64,000 nt of DNA from Odontesthes bonariensis (taxonomy: Eukaryota > Chordata > Actinopteri > Atheriniformes > Atherinopsidae), in contig NC_134515.1 of NCBI RefSeq assembly GCF_027942865.1, forward strand, positions 28,691,949 to 28,755,948, given 5' to 3'. The notes beneath the pieces are model-generated. The model saw nothing but the letters and a program-made list of their open reading frames with translations. It made no database searches and was not told where the DNA came from. Within the stretch, counting starts at the first letter, position 1. Every line of letters starts with the position of its first letter. Made by a program: the position numbers and the translations under genes. Positions 28,943-42,600 of the stretch are shown in pieces.

Positions 28943-30146
28943 AGCCATAATGTGTAATATTTCACGTCGTCTATTAACAAATTTGAGTCTTATCATTCAC
29001 AGGTATTACCTCAATCGTTATTAATTACCTCCATCACAAAAGTGCAGTGTTCTTATATTCTTTATATTCAGCATGCAAATGTACATAACAGTGTTACACC
29101 ACAGCCATTATAACGAACAGCCTTGCCACTCTCTATTAAGCCCCATTGTACCGGCTTTTTGGCTGCAGTTCCACCAGAATTCCACTGGGGGCGTCGGTGG
29201 AGACCAGAATGAATGGGGCCCAATAGAGCTAGATGCTACAAATGGTCAGTTTCACCTAAGTCTCCTCAAGAGCGCTCAGATTTGAATGTAGTTTCTGAGA
29301 GCTCAACATGGGTTTCAAGTCAAAAATCTACTGAACGAGTACATATATCCCTTTGATTTCTAACAGGTTGGCTTCTTGTTGTCCACCACGCGCTAGCATT
29401 GTGCTAATGACAGCGCTCGACCAGAATTACGACCAGAGGCACCGCTTGACGGCTGGCTCCATACCAAGCGACAACAGAATTAAGATGGACTTTTTCCGCT
29501 TATGTTACCACAGCCTAAGAACCTGTGATGTTACCACAGATTCTCTCTTACTACAGCTCTTCCTTGAAAACGCTGCTGCCTTTGAGACCAACAACAAGCA
29601 GGATTGTTGCCGTAAAGCGGCATCTCCGGTCGTAAGCTATGTATGACGTCATATACACTTAAAATCCTTTTTTTAAGCTAATGAGTGGCTCTAAAAATCT
29701 AAAACTCAGCCATGGGTATTTTCTAAACATCCTCTTTCGAACACAACATTCGAATTACTAGAGAAAAAATTATATCTTGAGATAAGGGCACGAAAGGGCG
29801 TATAGCTCCATAGGACTCCATTCATTCTGGTCTCCAAAATTGAGCGCCCCACGTGGAAAAAGGGTGGAACTGCAACCAAAATCGCCTCGTTGGAAACCGG
29901 AAATGCACCGTGAGTGGCGTATCTGTACTATTATAGAATCTGTGGTTACATGTCTCCATGTTGCTCCGCCATTTTAAAACTACGGGATTTGTAGAAGGAC
30001 ATGTCATCAGCTTCGCATTTTCCGTTTACACATTGGAAACGGAAAATGCGAAGCTGATGACATGTCCTTCTACAAATCCCGTAGTTTTAAAATGGCGGAG
30101 CGACATGGAGACATTCATTGTCCGTGAAATATTACACATTATAGCT
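28943..30146. mobile_element. 1.2-kb TTAA-flanked inverted-repeat DNA element
   Basis: The ends are AGCCATAATGTGTAATATTT and its near-exact complement (one mismatch over about 24 bp), flanked by TTAA at 28939-28942 and 30147-30150. The inverted similarity continues inwards: GCAGTTCCACC and GGAGACCAGAATGAATGG at 29164-29218 recur inverted at 29818-29875. No transposase is present. TTAA targets are used by piggyBac and Kolobok transposons; the family is inferred only from that. Confidence 0.75.
29951..30113. repeat. 77-bp near-perfect palindrome inside the TTAA element
   Basis: Arms 29951-30027 and 30037-30113 are reverse complements with one mismatch, around a 9-nt loop. The opposite end of the host element lacks this hairpin, so it looks like a later insertion or duplication. 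Confidence 0.9.
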
Positions 30147-30150
30147 TTAA

Positions 30151-31145
30151 GGATTAAGGTACCCCACATCAACATTTCTCAAAAGTTTGGATTAGTTACA
30201 TTTTAACATTTTTGGGGAAATCAAGCTATAGAGGACATCAATACTAGCTTAATACCAAGCTAAGCTAACATTTGTGTTGCTAGCATAGCTGTGTAACTTA
30301 GGACAAACATTAATATTGGCTGTCTGTGCTAAAACTATGACAGCATCGGTTATAGGTGTCTCAGGTGATTGTGCTAGCTTAATGCCTGGGGTGGATGCTG
30401 TCTAAGTTGTCTAAGGTCTTCCAAATTAAGGATTCTTTTACAAATGGGAGCAAGAGGGAGTTAATTTAAGTACTCTTAGCTGAGCTGTGCTCCATTATTA
30501 TGAGGTCAACAACAGTATGAAGTATGAACAGCTAATCTCAGCAGATATGAAAACAATATTTTGAACATATAAACTCTTTAACCTCTCTCTTCTCCAGCCT
30601 CTCTCTGCTAATGTTAGACTGTGATCTTCCCATCTTGCATGTGAACCTTGATGATAAATCTAATTTTCTTGTCAGAACAATGCAATAAGTTTTTAAAACT
30701 GCCAGAGAAAATAAAATAAAAATATACAAAAAAAAGATAAAATCGTGATCTTTACAATCAACTAAAGATTTTAGAATTAACATTCATCTTTGTTTCTCAT
30801 AATGAAATCAATTTCTTCTTTAACCATTAGCATATATTTCCTCTTTTATATTCACATAGTTTGTTGAAACGCACGCATCCTTGAACCGTAACAAAGAAAG
30901 AATTTAATCTTCATCTATTCATTTAGACTTTACTGCTAGATGATACATATCGTTAGCCTAATGGCATAATTGCCTAAGTTGCATTTGAATGTCTTAGACT
31001 TAGGCAATTATGCTATTAGGCTAACGATATGAGTATGCATATAGAGCTAATAGATCGACAGATGATGCCATCAGCACAGCACTAAGTTCACACCACCATC
31101 AACCTAGGTCAACCTAGGTTTTTATAAGGTGGTCTATAAATAAAC
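30151..31145. other. Intergenic stretch with an 84-nt hairpin
   Basis: AT-rich, with no gene seen. It holds the hairpin at 30947-31030. Confidence 0.5.
30947..31030. repeat. 84-nt near-perfect hairpin
   Basis: 32-bp arms (30947-30978 and 30999-31030) with one G/A mismatch and a 20-nt loop. The size is like a pre-miRNA, but the near-perfect pairing is more typical of a MITE relic. Confidence 0.85.
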
Positions 31146-32481
31146 GTGACCTTGACCTTGACCACCATCTCCCATCTGGAACAGCAGGGGCGCTATGCCA
31201 GGCAGCTGTTTGTTGACTTTAGCTCCGCTTTCAACACTATATTCCCAGATAGACTGACAGCAAAGCTACTGGACATTAGACTTCCAGCCACCATCTGCTG
31301 CTGGATCAGAGACTTCCTCTCCGGCCGTGTACAGAGAGTCAGAGTTGCCCCCCCATCTCTCCACAGCCCTCAGCCTCAATATCGGCTCTCCACAGGACCG
31401 TGTACTGAGTCCTCTGCTCTACACTCTGTACACCCATGACTGCATCAGCACCCACCCAGACAACGTCATCATTAAATTTGCAGATGACACCACTTTGGTG
31501 GGACTCATCTCCAGAGGCGACGAGATGGCCTACAGGGAGGGGGTCCAGAGGCTGGTGGGGTGGTGTGCAGACAGCAACTTGGTCCTCATCACCTCTAAGA
31601 CGAAGGAAAGGATTGTGGACTTCAGGAGGAGGAAGACCAATCTGCAGCCCATCTGCATAAAAGGGGAGTGTGTGCCCAGCTTCAAGTTCTTGGGCGTGCA
31701 CATAGACGCAGAGCTCCAATGGAGCTCCAACCCCTCGGCGGTCGTGAAGAGGGCCCAACAGCGGCTCCACTTTCTGAGAATCCTCAGCCGGATCGACTTG
31801 AAGAGGGAGCTGCTGACTGTCTTCTACCGCTGCTCCATGGAGAGTGTACTGACATACTGCATCTCTGTGTGGTTCTCCAGCTGCACCATGGCGCACAAAA
31901 AGGCACAACAGAGGGTTATTAACACCGCCGAGAAGATCATTGGCCATCCTCTCTCCTCCCCTCAAAGACCTCTACAGCACCTGCTGTCTCAGGAGGGCAC
32001 GCAGCATTCTGAGAGACAGCACACACCCAGGACACCGGGTGTTTCAGCTGCTGCCCTCTGGCAGACGTTTCAGGGTGCTTAAAACATAGACAAATAGAGG
32101 GACAGTTTTTACAACAGGGCCATAGTCCTGTTAAATGCAAATATGTGAACAACAGGGCCATAGTCCTGTTAAATGCAAATATGTGACACTATCATGTGTC
32201 ATTTCAGCCACGGGCCAGGTGCAATAAATATATGTGCAATATTTTTCTAATTTGTCACATGTATATATGTGCAGTGCTCACATTTATAATATGCCACACG
32301 TCTCCGTTTATAGCCCTGTCTGTCATCCTTTAATTTGTACATAGTGTCTTTTTATCCTTTTGATAAGTGCATACCTTATTTAGTTATTTTAATATTTATT
32401 ACATGTTTGCACCGGGAGGAGAACTGTGCCCCAATTTCGTTGTGCTTCTGTACACTGTACAAATAAATTCTCTTAAATCGT
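31146..32481 (+). mobile_element. Broken non-LTR retrotransposon (third LINE)
   Basis: The first frame reads LFVDFSSAFNTI and RDFLSGRVQRVRV (31146-31439). A frameshift near 31330-31440 leads into a second frame with VLSPLLYTLYTHDC, IIKFADDTTLVG (the catalytic pair is FADD), SFKFLGVHIDAEL and VVKRAQQRLHFL (31327-32082). The 3' part contains a 38-bp tandem duplication and ends near 'caatttcgttgtgc...aaataaattctc'. The clade is not determined. It is dead because of the frameshift and 5' truncation. Confidence 0.8.
32111..32186 (+). repeat. Two tandem 38-bp units in the LINE 3' UTR
   Basis: Two copies of the unit beginning ACAACAGGGCCATAGTCC, starting at 32111 and 32149. Confidence 0.9.
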
Positions 32482-35400
32482 AAATGAGCTGTTTAGCATT
32501 TGTTGGTTACCTGAGACGCACATTTTAGTTAAGTGAACATACAGTATGCGGTCATGAAACTGAATATTTGATTTCACCTGAATTTGTTTTCTGCACAATC
32601 CAACCGCTTCGGCTGAGTCTAATAACATACAAAGTGTCAGCAAAATACGCCCTCATTATTTAAAATGTCCTCAATCTGCTTTTTACAGGAAGTCAGCTTT
32701 CTGGTGTTTGCTTACAATGATTATACTTATGTATATATATACATACATTTCAGAAATAAGATTGTTTGACTGGACTATAAATGCTGTCAGTGAACTATTT
32801 TTTCTTAACTATAGTAAGAAGGAGGTATTTTTTAATTCACATCAACGTATTTACAGGATAAACTGTTCAGGTGAAATAGTTCTGCTGATGAAGACATTCA
32901 CTGAGAAGTTTTGGCCTTTCCTGTCCCTGCATAATGTGTAGATGCAGGAATATTGGACTTAAGTTTGTGGTCAGACCTTAGAAGTATATTTTTTTCCTCT
33001 CTTTTCCCCTAGAAATGAGTATTTCTACATCAAAGCAAATTTTAAGAAGTGTTTGCTACAAATTCAAGGATTATCTTTTTATACCGAGTCACAAAGTTTT
33101 AAGAAAATACATTTTTTGCCAGTGAGTAAACAGTAAGAGCTAAGTAACAGTAAGGGCAGAGAGCGTGGGGAACGACGTGTAGCAGCGGGCCCCATGCCGG
33201 GACTCAAACCTAGGACAGCTGCATTGAGGAACTACAGCTTCTGAACATGGGGTGCCTGCTTAACCTGCAGTTAAGTTTTTGGTGCCCCAAAAATTGTGTT
33301 ATATGTTACGAAATATTAACATTTTGATATCACATATAGAGACATCTTTGAGCAAAAAGTGTGGTGCCATAAATAAAAAAAATGTCACAAAAAATAATTT
33401 GAATAGACATTTCCATAAAAGTCATAAAAATGCAAGAATCTTTGTTTAATGATCTGATGGTAAATCCTGTTTCTTAAACAATTTGTTTGTCACAGCTGAA
33501 GATTGATCAGTTAGTGGATGGTTCTTAAGCAAAACAGTTTAAAGACTACATTGAAAAGAATAACAGATCAAACCAAATTTCTTCCTTCATTATTTCAATA
33601 TACTGTTATAAACGATGGTTTCAGGGTACTAAACATAAGAATCTAATGTAAGAGACATTTAAAAGAGCTTTTTATTCATTACCATGAAATATCAACTGAT
33701 TGACAATGTTAGAACCTCGATTCTTAACAGTGCTTCGCTCTTGTTTCAAGCTCAGTGGAGAGAACAAGTGCTTTGCAGCCTAACATAGTGTAAATCATGT
33801 AAGTCCAAAGTAAACTCTTAAGTGTCTTTTAAGAAAGAAATGCTTTTGGGCTAAATTATTTGTCTTCACTTTGCTGAGTTTGCCTGAACTAGTGCCATTG
33901 ATGAGCAAAGTGATGCAAACATTTTAGCTAATGATAAACCAAACTCATATCACATACTGGTGATAAACGTTCACCATTAATGTAGAATTCTAACAAGATA
34001 CAAGATTCTAGTTTCCATACAAAAAAATGACAAGAAGACTGAAAATGAAACGATAAATAATTAACAAGACTATAATCCTTGATCGATAAAATAAAAGGGG
34101 CACCTTACCTTTGCAAAATCAAGGATAGGTGATAGTATGATATGATATGGCCAACAGGAGGAACTGGAATTGGGACCTTTGTGTATTACTCATTTGTTAA
34201 CCTGTATCATGTAATAGTTACCAGCTATCTGCATCAAGTCTTTACTCATAATAAGAACAGTAGTGCTTGAAGGTTTGTGGACCACTCAGAATTGTTTTTA
34301 TTTCTACATAAATATAACCCAAAAATCCTCAGATTTCCTAAACTAAATAAGCCCTAAACTTAATAAAGAGAACCCAATTAAAAAAATTAGACAAAAATAA
34401 ATAAATGTTAAAAGGGAGTTTTCTTCTCCACTGTAGCATTAAAAAAAAAGATAATATATTACATGTCTGTGAATGGCTATCTGTCTAATTAACAATTGAT
34501 TTGAAGGTGGAATTAAAATCAGATATTTTCATTCAGTTTGAGATTTTCAGCATTTTTGTGAAAGTTCATCATGGCCTGAACATAGATTTATAAAGACCTT
34601 AGAAAAAACACCAATATTTACCTATACTCATGTTGAAAAAGCTTTTAAAAAAAAAAAAGAAAAACATCTCATCCTCTGGTGAGAAGAGATTGGAGCTGTG
34701 TTTGTTGTTTCAGACTTTGCCTTTAGCTCTAACGATATCAGTCCAGAGATCAGGGTCAGTTTCAGGATGGAGCACTTGGTCCTGCTGCCTGGATTGACTA
34801 ATATAGCATGTTTAGATCCATTGTGATGTTGGTCCAAAGTAGGTCCATACTGCACCAAAGAATAGTTTCCGTAAAGTCATCGGCATGGTGTATGTTATGT
34901 CGCTGCTCCATAGACTTCTTGATCAACAGATATCTCCCATCTTTTACTTTTTTAACCCTCTTATTTTCAGGCTGTTTGAGAACTCAGGACAGCGAGAGGA
35001 AGGAGGAGGCATTCAATTCACTCGAAAAAACAGTGGCTGACACACTCCCTCTGCTCGTTCACTCCATTCAGTGTCAAGAGCAGTAAAAAAAATGGGAACA
35101 GAAGAGACGTGCATGCAGGTCACAATAGTAAGTAGAAGCACAGGGACCAAAGAAAGTCTGTCTGCACAGAAATATTTTAAATATGTTTGTGGATGAGACA
35201 AAACAGAAGATTTTTGGGTTAAAATTAGAAAGGTTAAATTGGAAGAAAGACCATTAAATTATTATCATCTTTTTTTTTTTTTTCTAAGTGCCACTGTATG
35301 TAAAGTTCCCTGAGTTTACATTTATTGTTAATGTGTACCAAACAAAAAATTGAATTGTAAACACTGTGCAAATCGAACTTTCTTCATTAAATCTTGATGT

Positions 35401-35732
35401 AGTCATAATGTTTTGTACAAAGCTGTTTTCATTTAGTCAACAGTGTAATTGAGAATGGCTTACAAAAAGCAAAACTCTTCAGTTTTACGTATATCAAATA
35501 TATCATATATCAATTCATTACTTCATTTCAAGTGTATAATATTTTCACATACCTGTGCAATCAGCAAAATTGTGATTTTCTTGTCAAACAGTGACAAATA
35601 AAGCACAATATAGAACAAAACTTCAAAACACTGCTGATATTTTGTCTGGGCAAAAGAAAAACGACAAAAATTACAAAAACTTAGTAAATTTGAGGCTGAC
35701 TGGGTGATCTTAAGTGTAATGCCCAGTCTGCG
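32482..35732. other. Intergenic stretch and slc17a9 3' side
   Basis: AT-rich, with no gene. At 33170-33290 the minus strand carries a tRNA-like SINE head (B box GGTTTGAGTCC). A minus-strand poly-A signal candidate (TTTATT on plus) is at 35321, about 410 bp past the slc17a9 stop. Confidence 0.5.
33170..33290 (-). repeat. tRNA-derived SINE head fragment
   Basis: The reverse complement has CAGCTGTCCTAGGTTTGAGTCC, cut here as 'taggtttgagtcccggcat', which fits a Pol III B box in a tRNA-like end. The tail is not recognised. Confidence 0.5.
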
Positions 35733-38700
35733 TCAAACCATAACAACCCGGCAGTAATCTGACAGGTCCACACGTTGAGCATCTCCAAAGATGAGGAAGA
35801 TCCCAAGACCCGTGACATTTATTAAGGTGATGAGGGAGAAGACTGTGGCCCACGACAGGGTGACCTCAATCAGGTAACCTGACAGGGACACCAACACCAG
35901 TCCTGTGCAGCACAAAAGAACAACAGCCATCAGAGATTGGTTATTTCCTGTCCTTTTTAATCCCCGACCAGTCCTGAGTCTGATTCTGCTGGAGGTTTCT
36001 TCCTGTTAAAAGGGAGTTTTTCCTCTTCACTGTTGCCTTGTGAAGTCTCCGGACTGGGGATTGAATCGAAGGGAAGATTCAACCCGTTCCATTAGTTTCC
36101 TTAGATAGGCAGCCTTTTACGGATTGGAACTTTATGACTAGATTTTAAATCTATTGAGCTACTTTGGATTATTATTCGCTGGACTGGAATGAACTTTATC
36201 TTCAAAGCGTCTTGAGACTGCTTTTGTTGAGCTATAGATATTGTCACGCCCATGGACTCTCATTTTTAGTTTCATGTTTTAGGTTATGTTTTTGTGTTCA
36301 GTCCATGTTTAGTTTTTAGTCATGTTTTAGTTTCCCTGCACTCTGTTTATTAGTTCACTCACTTCACCTGTGTTTTTTCCCTCAGCTGCACTCACTCTCC
36401 AATCACTCTCACTCCCTATTTAGTTTCCAGTCTCCCCTCTTAGTTTGCTGGATCTTTGTTGCCATTCATGCCTACCTTGTTTGCGCTCCATGCCAAGAAA
36501 CCTTGTTTGTTCCATGTTCCTCGTCACTTCCCAAGATAAGTATTTATTTATTGCTATGCCAAGAGTTTTTGTTTGTTCTTCATAGTTACGTTTTTTGAAT
36601 CCGGCTTTGCTGCGCCTTTTGTTTGCACTTTGTTTTTTTGTTAATAAATCAACCTTTATTTTTTGAAAAGTCTGCATCCGTGTCCTTCCCTTCACACCAC
36701 CCTGACAGATATAATATATAGATAGAAATTGAAACTGAATTGAACTATTTGCATTTGTTTGTTACGTACCCATAAAGGCGCCCATCGTGTTCATAAAACC
36801 TGTTGCAGAAAAGGAGAAAATGTGATTAAAATACCACCAACAAAACTATTTTTGAAAAAACCAAGAGCATTTCAATTTGAAACTGAAGCAAAAGCAGATT
36901 TTAAACTCACCGTAGAGCGCACCTGCACACGATGGCGCGAGATCTTGAACATTCACAGACACGCCACTGAAACATAACAAGAAACAGTGACATTTGCAAC
37001 GAATATAACAAGTTTAACTTAAGTTGATCATTTACAGCATGACAATCTGACAGTATTTAGACGAAAAAGCTGGTGATAACCTCTGTATCTATTAAGCCCT
37101 ATTCGGACGGGACTAGTTCAATGGGGGGACGAATGGTAATGTTGGTTAACCAGACGACGCCAGGGAGAAGAAATGACCAATTCGGACGGGACAAGAAATC
37201 CCTGTACTATTCATCTAACATGGGAGGAGTTGTTGGTTACGCACAACCGTCACATCCTGGATGCCATGCACGTCTTCATTTCACTTCCGTAAACCCCATC
37301 TGTAAACAGACATGGCGCCGACCATGCGTGCTTGCAAGCAGCGCTTCATCCAGAACCTCCATGTTTGCAAACAGACGCGCCTAATTGTTTCTCTCTTTCA
37401 AAGGATGTGACGACATATTCCGTACTTATTACCGAAGGTCACATTCGCACGGGATTAGTATTACCCATGGTAGATACTCCGGACCGTTTCACAGGAGGTA
37501 GAATTCTCGGCAAAGTTTACCGACATACTCCGCTATCTTTACTGACATGGCGCGTTCCGACGGGACTAGATTTCCCGGTTATTATTACTTTACCCCAGGA
37601 CCCCCATTAAACTAGTCCCGTCCGAATAGGGCTTTAATGTTAACAGAAATCTGAAGACCCCAAAAATGACCAACCCAAAACCAACAACAGAACCAAATGA
37701 ATGGATCCCAATAACAGATACAAGAAATGCAGTATTTTCAAAAAGTCTTGAGCCACCCCTCATTTCTCAACAGATTGCCTGGAGAGCTCTGCTAAAAATC
37801 TCTGTTTTGTATAGACACAAAACACTGGCTCATCCTTTGATGCAAGTGGAATTTTCACGCTTGAATGCTTCATAGGTCAGTATTAAGTGGCATAACAAAC
37901 AAAACACTGGACAGAAAACGAAAGAAAAACTTTCCCACAGAAAGCCTGGAGAACTATAGGTCAAGAACACTTTCAAAGATCACATAAAGGTCTGGCGACT
38001 TGGATGCAAAAACAAATTTTGCACGGTATTACACTGTGCTATAGAGCTGCTGCTCTGCAGAAATGATTAAAAGCCATTACTCACTGTGAACGTGTGTTCA
38101 CAGTGCAGAAAATGTAAAGGAATACTCTATTTACATTTGTTTAAAAAAAAAAAAACATCTGCAAATGAACAATTCCTCTTTCAAATGAAAAATTGATCTT
38201 ATGCATGCTCCCATTTGCATCCATAAGATTATATCCTATGTATTCAGTAGTATCAGAAGTTGCAGTAATTACTGTTGGTGATAGGCTTTGGGGCTGAGTA
38301 CCACAGACTATAGTTGTCATGTCTCTGTCTGTGTTTGTAGTGAAGGGGTGGTTGGAAATGTCCCCATCCACAAGTAGTCAATGGAATGATGTAGATCCTA
38401 ACCTATTGACATTTACCACATCCTGTCCCAGTTTAACCTCTACAAGAGATTTTGGACCAGGATGTTATGTGAAGATGCACTGAAGCTGCTCTGACTGCAA
38501 CAACAATGACTGTTATTGCTCTGACAGCCGGTAGTTAAGAAAACACCTCATGTGCTTTGTACTTGTCATTTATCTTAAGAAGGAACTTTAAAGTCTAAAC
38601 TGTGTCGAATCTGGGAACCTGTCGGCTTTATGACAACACTTTTGGTGTTTTATATATTTCAAATGAGGTTTTCACAGTTTAATTTTGCTAAGAATCATTG

Positions 38701-39595
38701 GTCCTCTAACAATTGTCAGTGACTTACTTTGATACTGAAGAAATCCTAAAGCTAATAGCTAAACCCATCACGACTGACATTTTGTGATGGTCTGCAGGCG
38801 GACTGTGTTGGTGTTTATTTTAGGCACAGCCACTGCTGCTGTAAAAGGTTTGTTATAGACAAAATATCTTGATGAAGTTTGTTTGTGTAACGCTTTGATG
38901 TCCTTATTTTAAAAAAAGCAAAGGAAACTTTTTTTGTGCATGTTTTCATTTCCACGGGTCAATAATAATTAGAAACAACTTTTTTTTCCCCCGCAAAAGC
39001 TTTATACTTAAGTTAAAATGTCAAAATTTGAAAAATATTGGGATGATGTATGTTTTCTTTTAGTACTGCTTTGCTAAACTGAGCAGTAGAAATAAAATAG
39101 AAAAAGACTCCAGAAATCCAGGGATGGTCATACTGTACATTTACTTTCTGTCACAGTAATCGCAGTTGCAGCATCTTAGCAAACACAGAATGTTTTTACC
39201 GATGGAACTCACCCGCTGGTAAAGGTCATGACACCAACAGCACCAGAAATGAAGATCATGGCAGAGGTAAATGTGACACCTCCGGACAGCGGTAAAATAA
39301 ACATACTGGATATGCCCATAGCACAAAACTGAGGAGGAAGAGAGTGAAGGAAAGGTGAGATATCGATGGGCAAATTCCCCACCATTAAAAATTCAGCCAC
39401 AAGGGGCCTTTTTTGGCAAAGTGTGACATCACCTGATAACCACAGGGACTCTGATTTATCTGGCTATATAACTATGTTGTATAGTGTTGGATTGGATTCA
39501 CTTATTCATGTAATTTTGCCTCGCTCTGGAGATACTAGCATTGCGACAGCTATGAAAGTATAGATTAGATATCTTGTGAATTGTCTGGCAGCCTT

Positions 39596-39639
<44 letters not shown>

Positions 39640-42600
39640 TTGTTTCTTGTTGTTGTTTGTTTTGGTTTTCTCCTGTATGTCCTACTATTGTCTTTGGAAA
39701 ACTTGTAAACTATAAATAAAGTATTAAAAAAAAAAAAAAAAAAAAAAAATTCAGCCACAAAACAAAACTTCTGGACATAAAAACACCTTCAATTCAGACT
39801 AATGTAAGATTAAAAGCTTTTGTTTGTCAGTAATCGTTTATGATGTGCATGCGTGTACATACCTGCAGTTTAACACTTGTCGAAACCTTATGTAAGGATG
39901 ATCTCAAGCCCCGATTCCAAATAAAATGGGACACTATTTTATGTAACGCACTTTGAAGTGTTTTGTACATGAAATTTGCTATACAAATAAATTTGACTTT
40001 AAATTTTGACTTTGACTGTCTAAAATTCAGACTAAACAAATTCAGAAAGAAATCATAACAACATTTGATATGTCATCTCTTTTTTTTCAGTTAAATATGG
40101 GATTTGAATTATTTGCAATCATAGCAAACTGCTTTTATTCACATTTTGTGTGGCGTCCCAGCTTTTCTGTAAACAACGGTTGAACACAACCTAATGTGGG
40201 AAGCTTCGGAACTTGCAGTGGCATGTTTGAAATACATCGTAAATATTCCAGCAAGAACACTTTGATCAGTTGTAAATGCACACGTATGACAACAGAGTTC
40301 CAGCACTTACCTGCATTATCTTTCTCACAGCTGCTACACTGTATCCTAAAAGAAAAATAGAAGTTGTGAATACGTAATTTTTCTAACAAAAGAAAACTAA
40401 AATAATAATGACACCTTTATATACCTCTGGTAATTAGGAAATCAGACATAAATCCTCCACCAAGCGCTGATGGAATTGCAGTTAGCCATGGAATGACATT
40501 ATACACCCATGCCTGTAGGGGTAGATACAGAAATACTGTCAAATTTAGGAATGAAAAATAGGTTTAAATTTGAAATTGAAAGAAATGCAGCAGACTTCAA
40601 GATGTCAGTGGTTTACTGATGTGTTTAGGATACAGTGCTTCATGTTTGCTGGTTAAATAACAGCATATGGTGGACGTACCCTGGTGTTGGGAAATGATTC
40701 TTTAAAATATGTTGGCAACCATGATAAAAGAGTGTAGGACGTGCTGCATATGCACATGTGAGCAAACACCATGGCCCTTTAAGAAGAGATAACAGACAGA
40801 CTTGGAGTCAGGCTAACACAATCACATAATCATGAAATAGTAAAAAATGAATGATCAAAAAACGTACCAGACAGAGGGCTTTTTAAAAAGACTAAGCCAG
40901 CGCTTGCTTGGCAAACTTGAGTCATTCTTTGGCTCCATCTGCTTCGGGGTAACATCACCTAAGCCACACGTTGAACACCACATTAAACTTCTGCGTGCCG
41001 AAAGTACAGTGATAAGAGGTATAAAACACGACAACAAAAGCAAAAACACAACATTTCAGAAAACATTTCAGATTTTTCTTTCTTTCTTATTATATTCTGT
41101 GTTATTCTTTCTAATTTGTTTTGTGCAATTTCTCTGGGTTTTGCACTTCAGGGTATAACTGCAAAAACACAACTAAAAACACAAATAAATTTTAGAGAGC
41201 ACTCTAAAAGAGAACCTAAAAAACATCTCAACGAACATAAGAAATGTGTGTACTTTAGTGCCCGTATATCATTCAAATATACAATATTCTTCTGTTTCCT
41301 GTTTTGTTCTTTTGTTTTCTGATATGTCAGTATGTTTGCTTGTTGGGTATATTGTGGCGTCTCCACACTCTGCCTACATCATTTAGAGCATCACAGTTAC
41401 AACTTATGGTCTCTGTGATGGCATGGCCGACTACTGTACCTTTCAATAAACAGAGCCAAACTACAAGCACCCATAGTCCAGACAGGAAACCAGTACAGTA
41501 GAACAGGCTTTCCCATCCGTATCGGTCTAGCATGAGGGATTCCATCCCACCTGCTAACAATGTCCTGCACAAAACAAAAAAGTGTCATCAGAGATGAATG
41601 TTTTCTTACGTTTTGTGTGTATAAATGTGTGAACAGCCTACCCGAGATGACTGCCGCTGTGCATGGTGCTCATTAGGAACCCTCTCTCCCCCTCCACAAC
41701 CCGCTGTGAGCACAGGCTTGCCAAAGATGGGAAAAAAACACCTGAAAGACAACATAAGACTCTGTGGATTCATTTGAGTTCCATGAGCTGCAACAGTTTA
41801 GTTCCAATTTATGAGCAAAAAACCTAGACTCTGACTAACGAAGTAGTAGGAAACTAAGTTTGGTCAGAGCCGGACAAGTGGCTCGTCTTCTGTTCTAGTT
41901 TTTTTATCATAACCTACAGCTTTATGTTTACTGTGCACATTTAAGGGGGGTTTCAATCTTCTCATCTTACTTTTGCCAAGAAAGTCAACGGGTTCATCCG
42001 ACCGCAAATATGTTGAATTTCTTCTGTCAGGGCGTATTTCATCCAAGTAATCGTTTCAATACTCACCCTGAATTAGTCCCATCAGGACTCTGGCTACAGT
42101 CACGAGAGCAAGGGTGTGAGAGCCAAGCTGTGCCAGCAAAGGAGTACTGGCTGTGATCAGAGCCCACGAGGCTGCGGACATGAACAGCACACGCTCTCCT
42201 CCCATTCTAAGAAACAAGAAATGTTGAGTGAAATTCTGAAACTCTACACCCGTCTTCAAAACAAACAGGTGGTGAAGGTTACCAACTCATTGTCGAAGTG
42301 AAGTCGTGCATGCTTTACCAGAGGAATTGCCTACTTACTTGTCACTGACGTGTCCTCCCAGGATCTGAGTGAAACAATATCCCCAGAAGAATCCACCCAG
42401 TGCAAGCCCAGAGTCTATTTTACTCCAGTGAAAAGTGGCTGCCATTGAGACCGAACAGACTGGCAGGGTCATCCGGGCACAATAGAGAAGGCAGGTGCCA
42501 ATAAACAGCACTGCGGTCCATTTTCGAGCCTGGCATCTGTAAACAATGTTTCCTTAATGACATGTGTCCATGGGATATTTTTTGTTTTAAAATGAGCCGA

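Noticed and set aside
31339-31965. 208-aa minus-strand ORF
   Set aside because: It is antisense to the third LINE, whose plus-strand frames carry reverse-transcriptase motifs.
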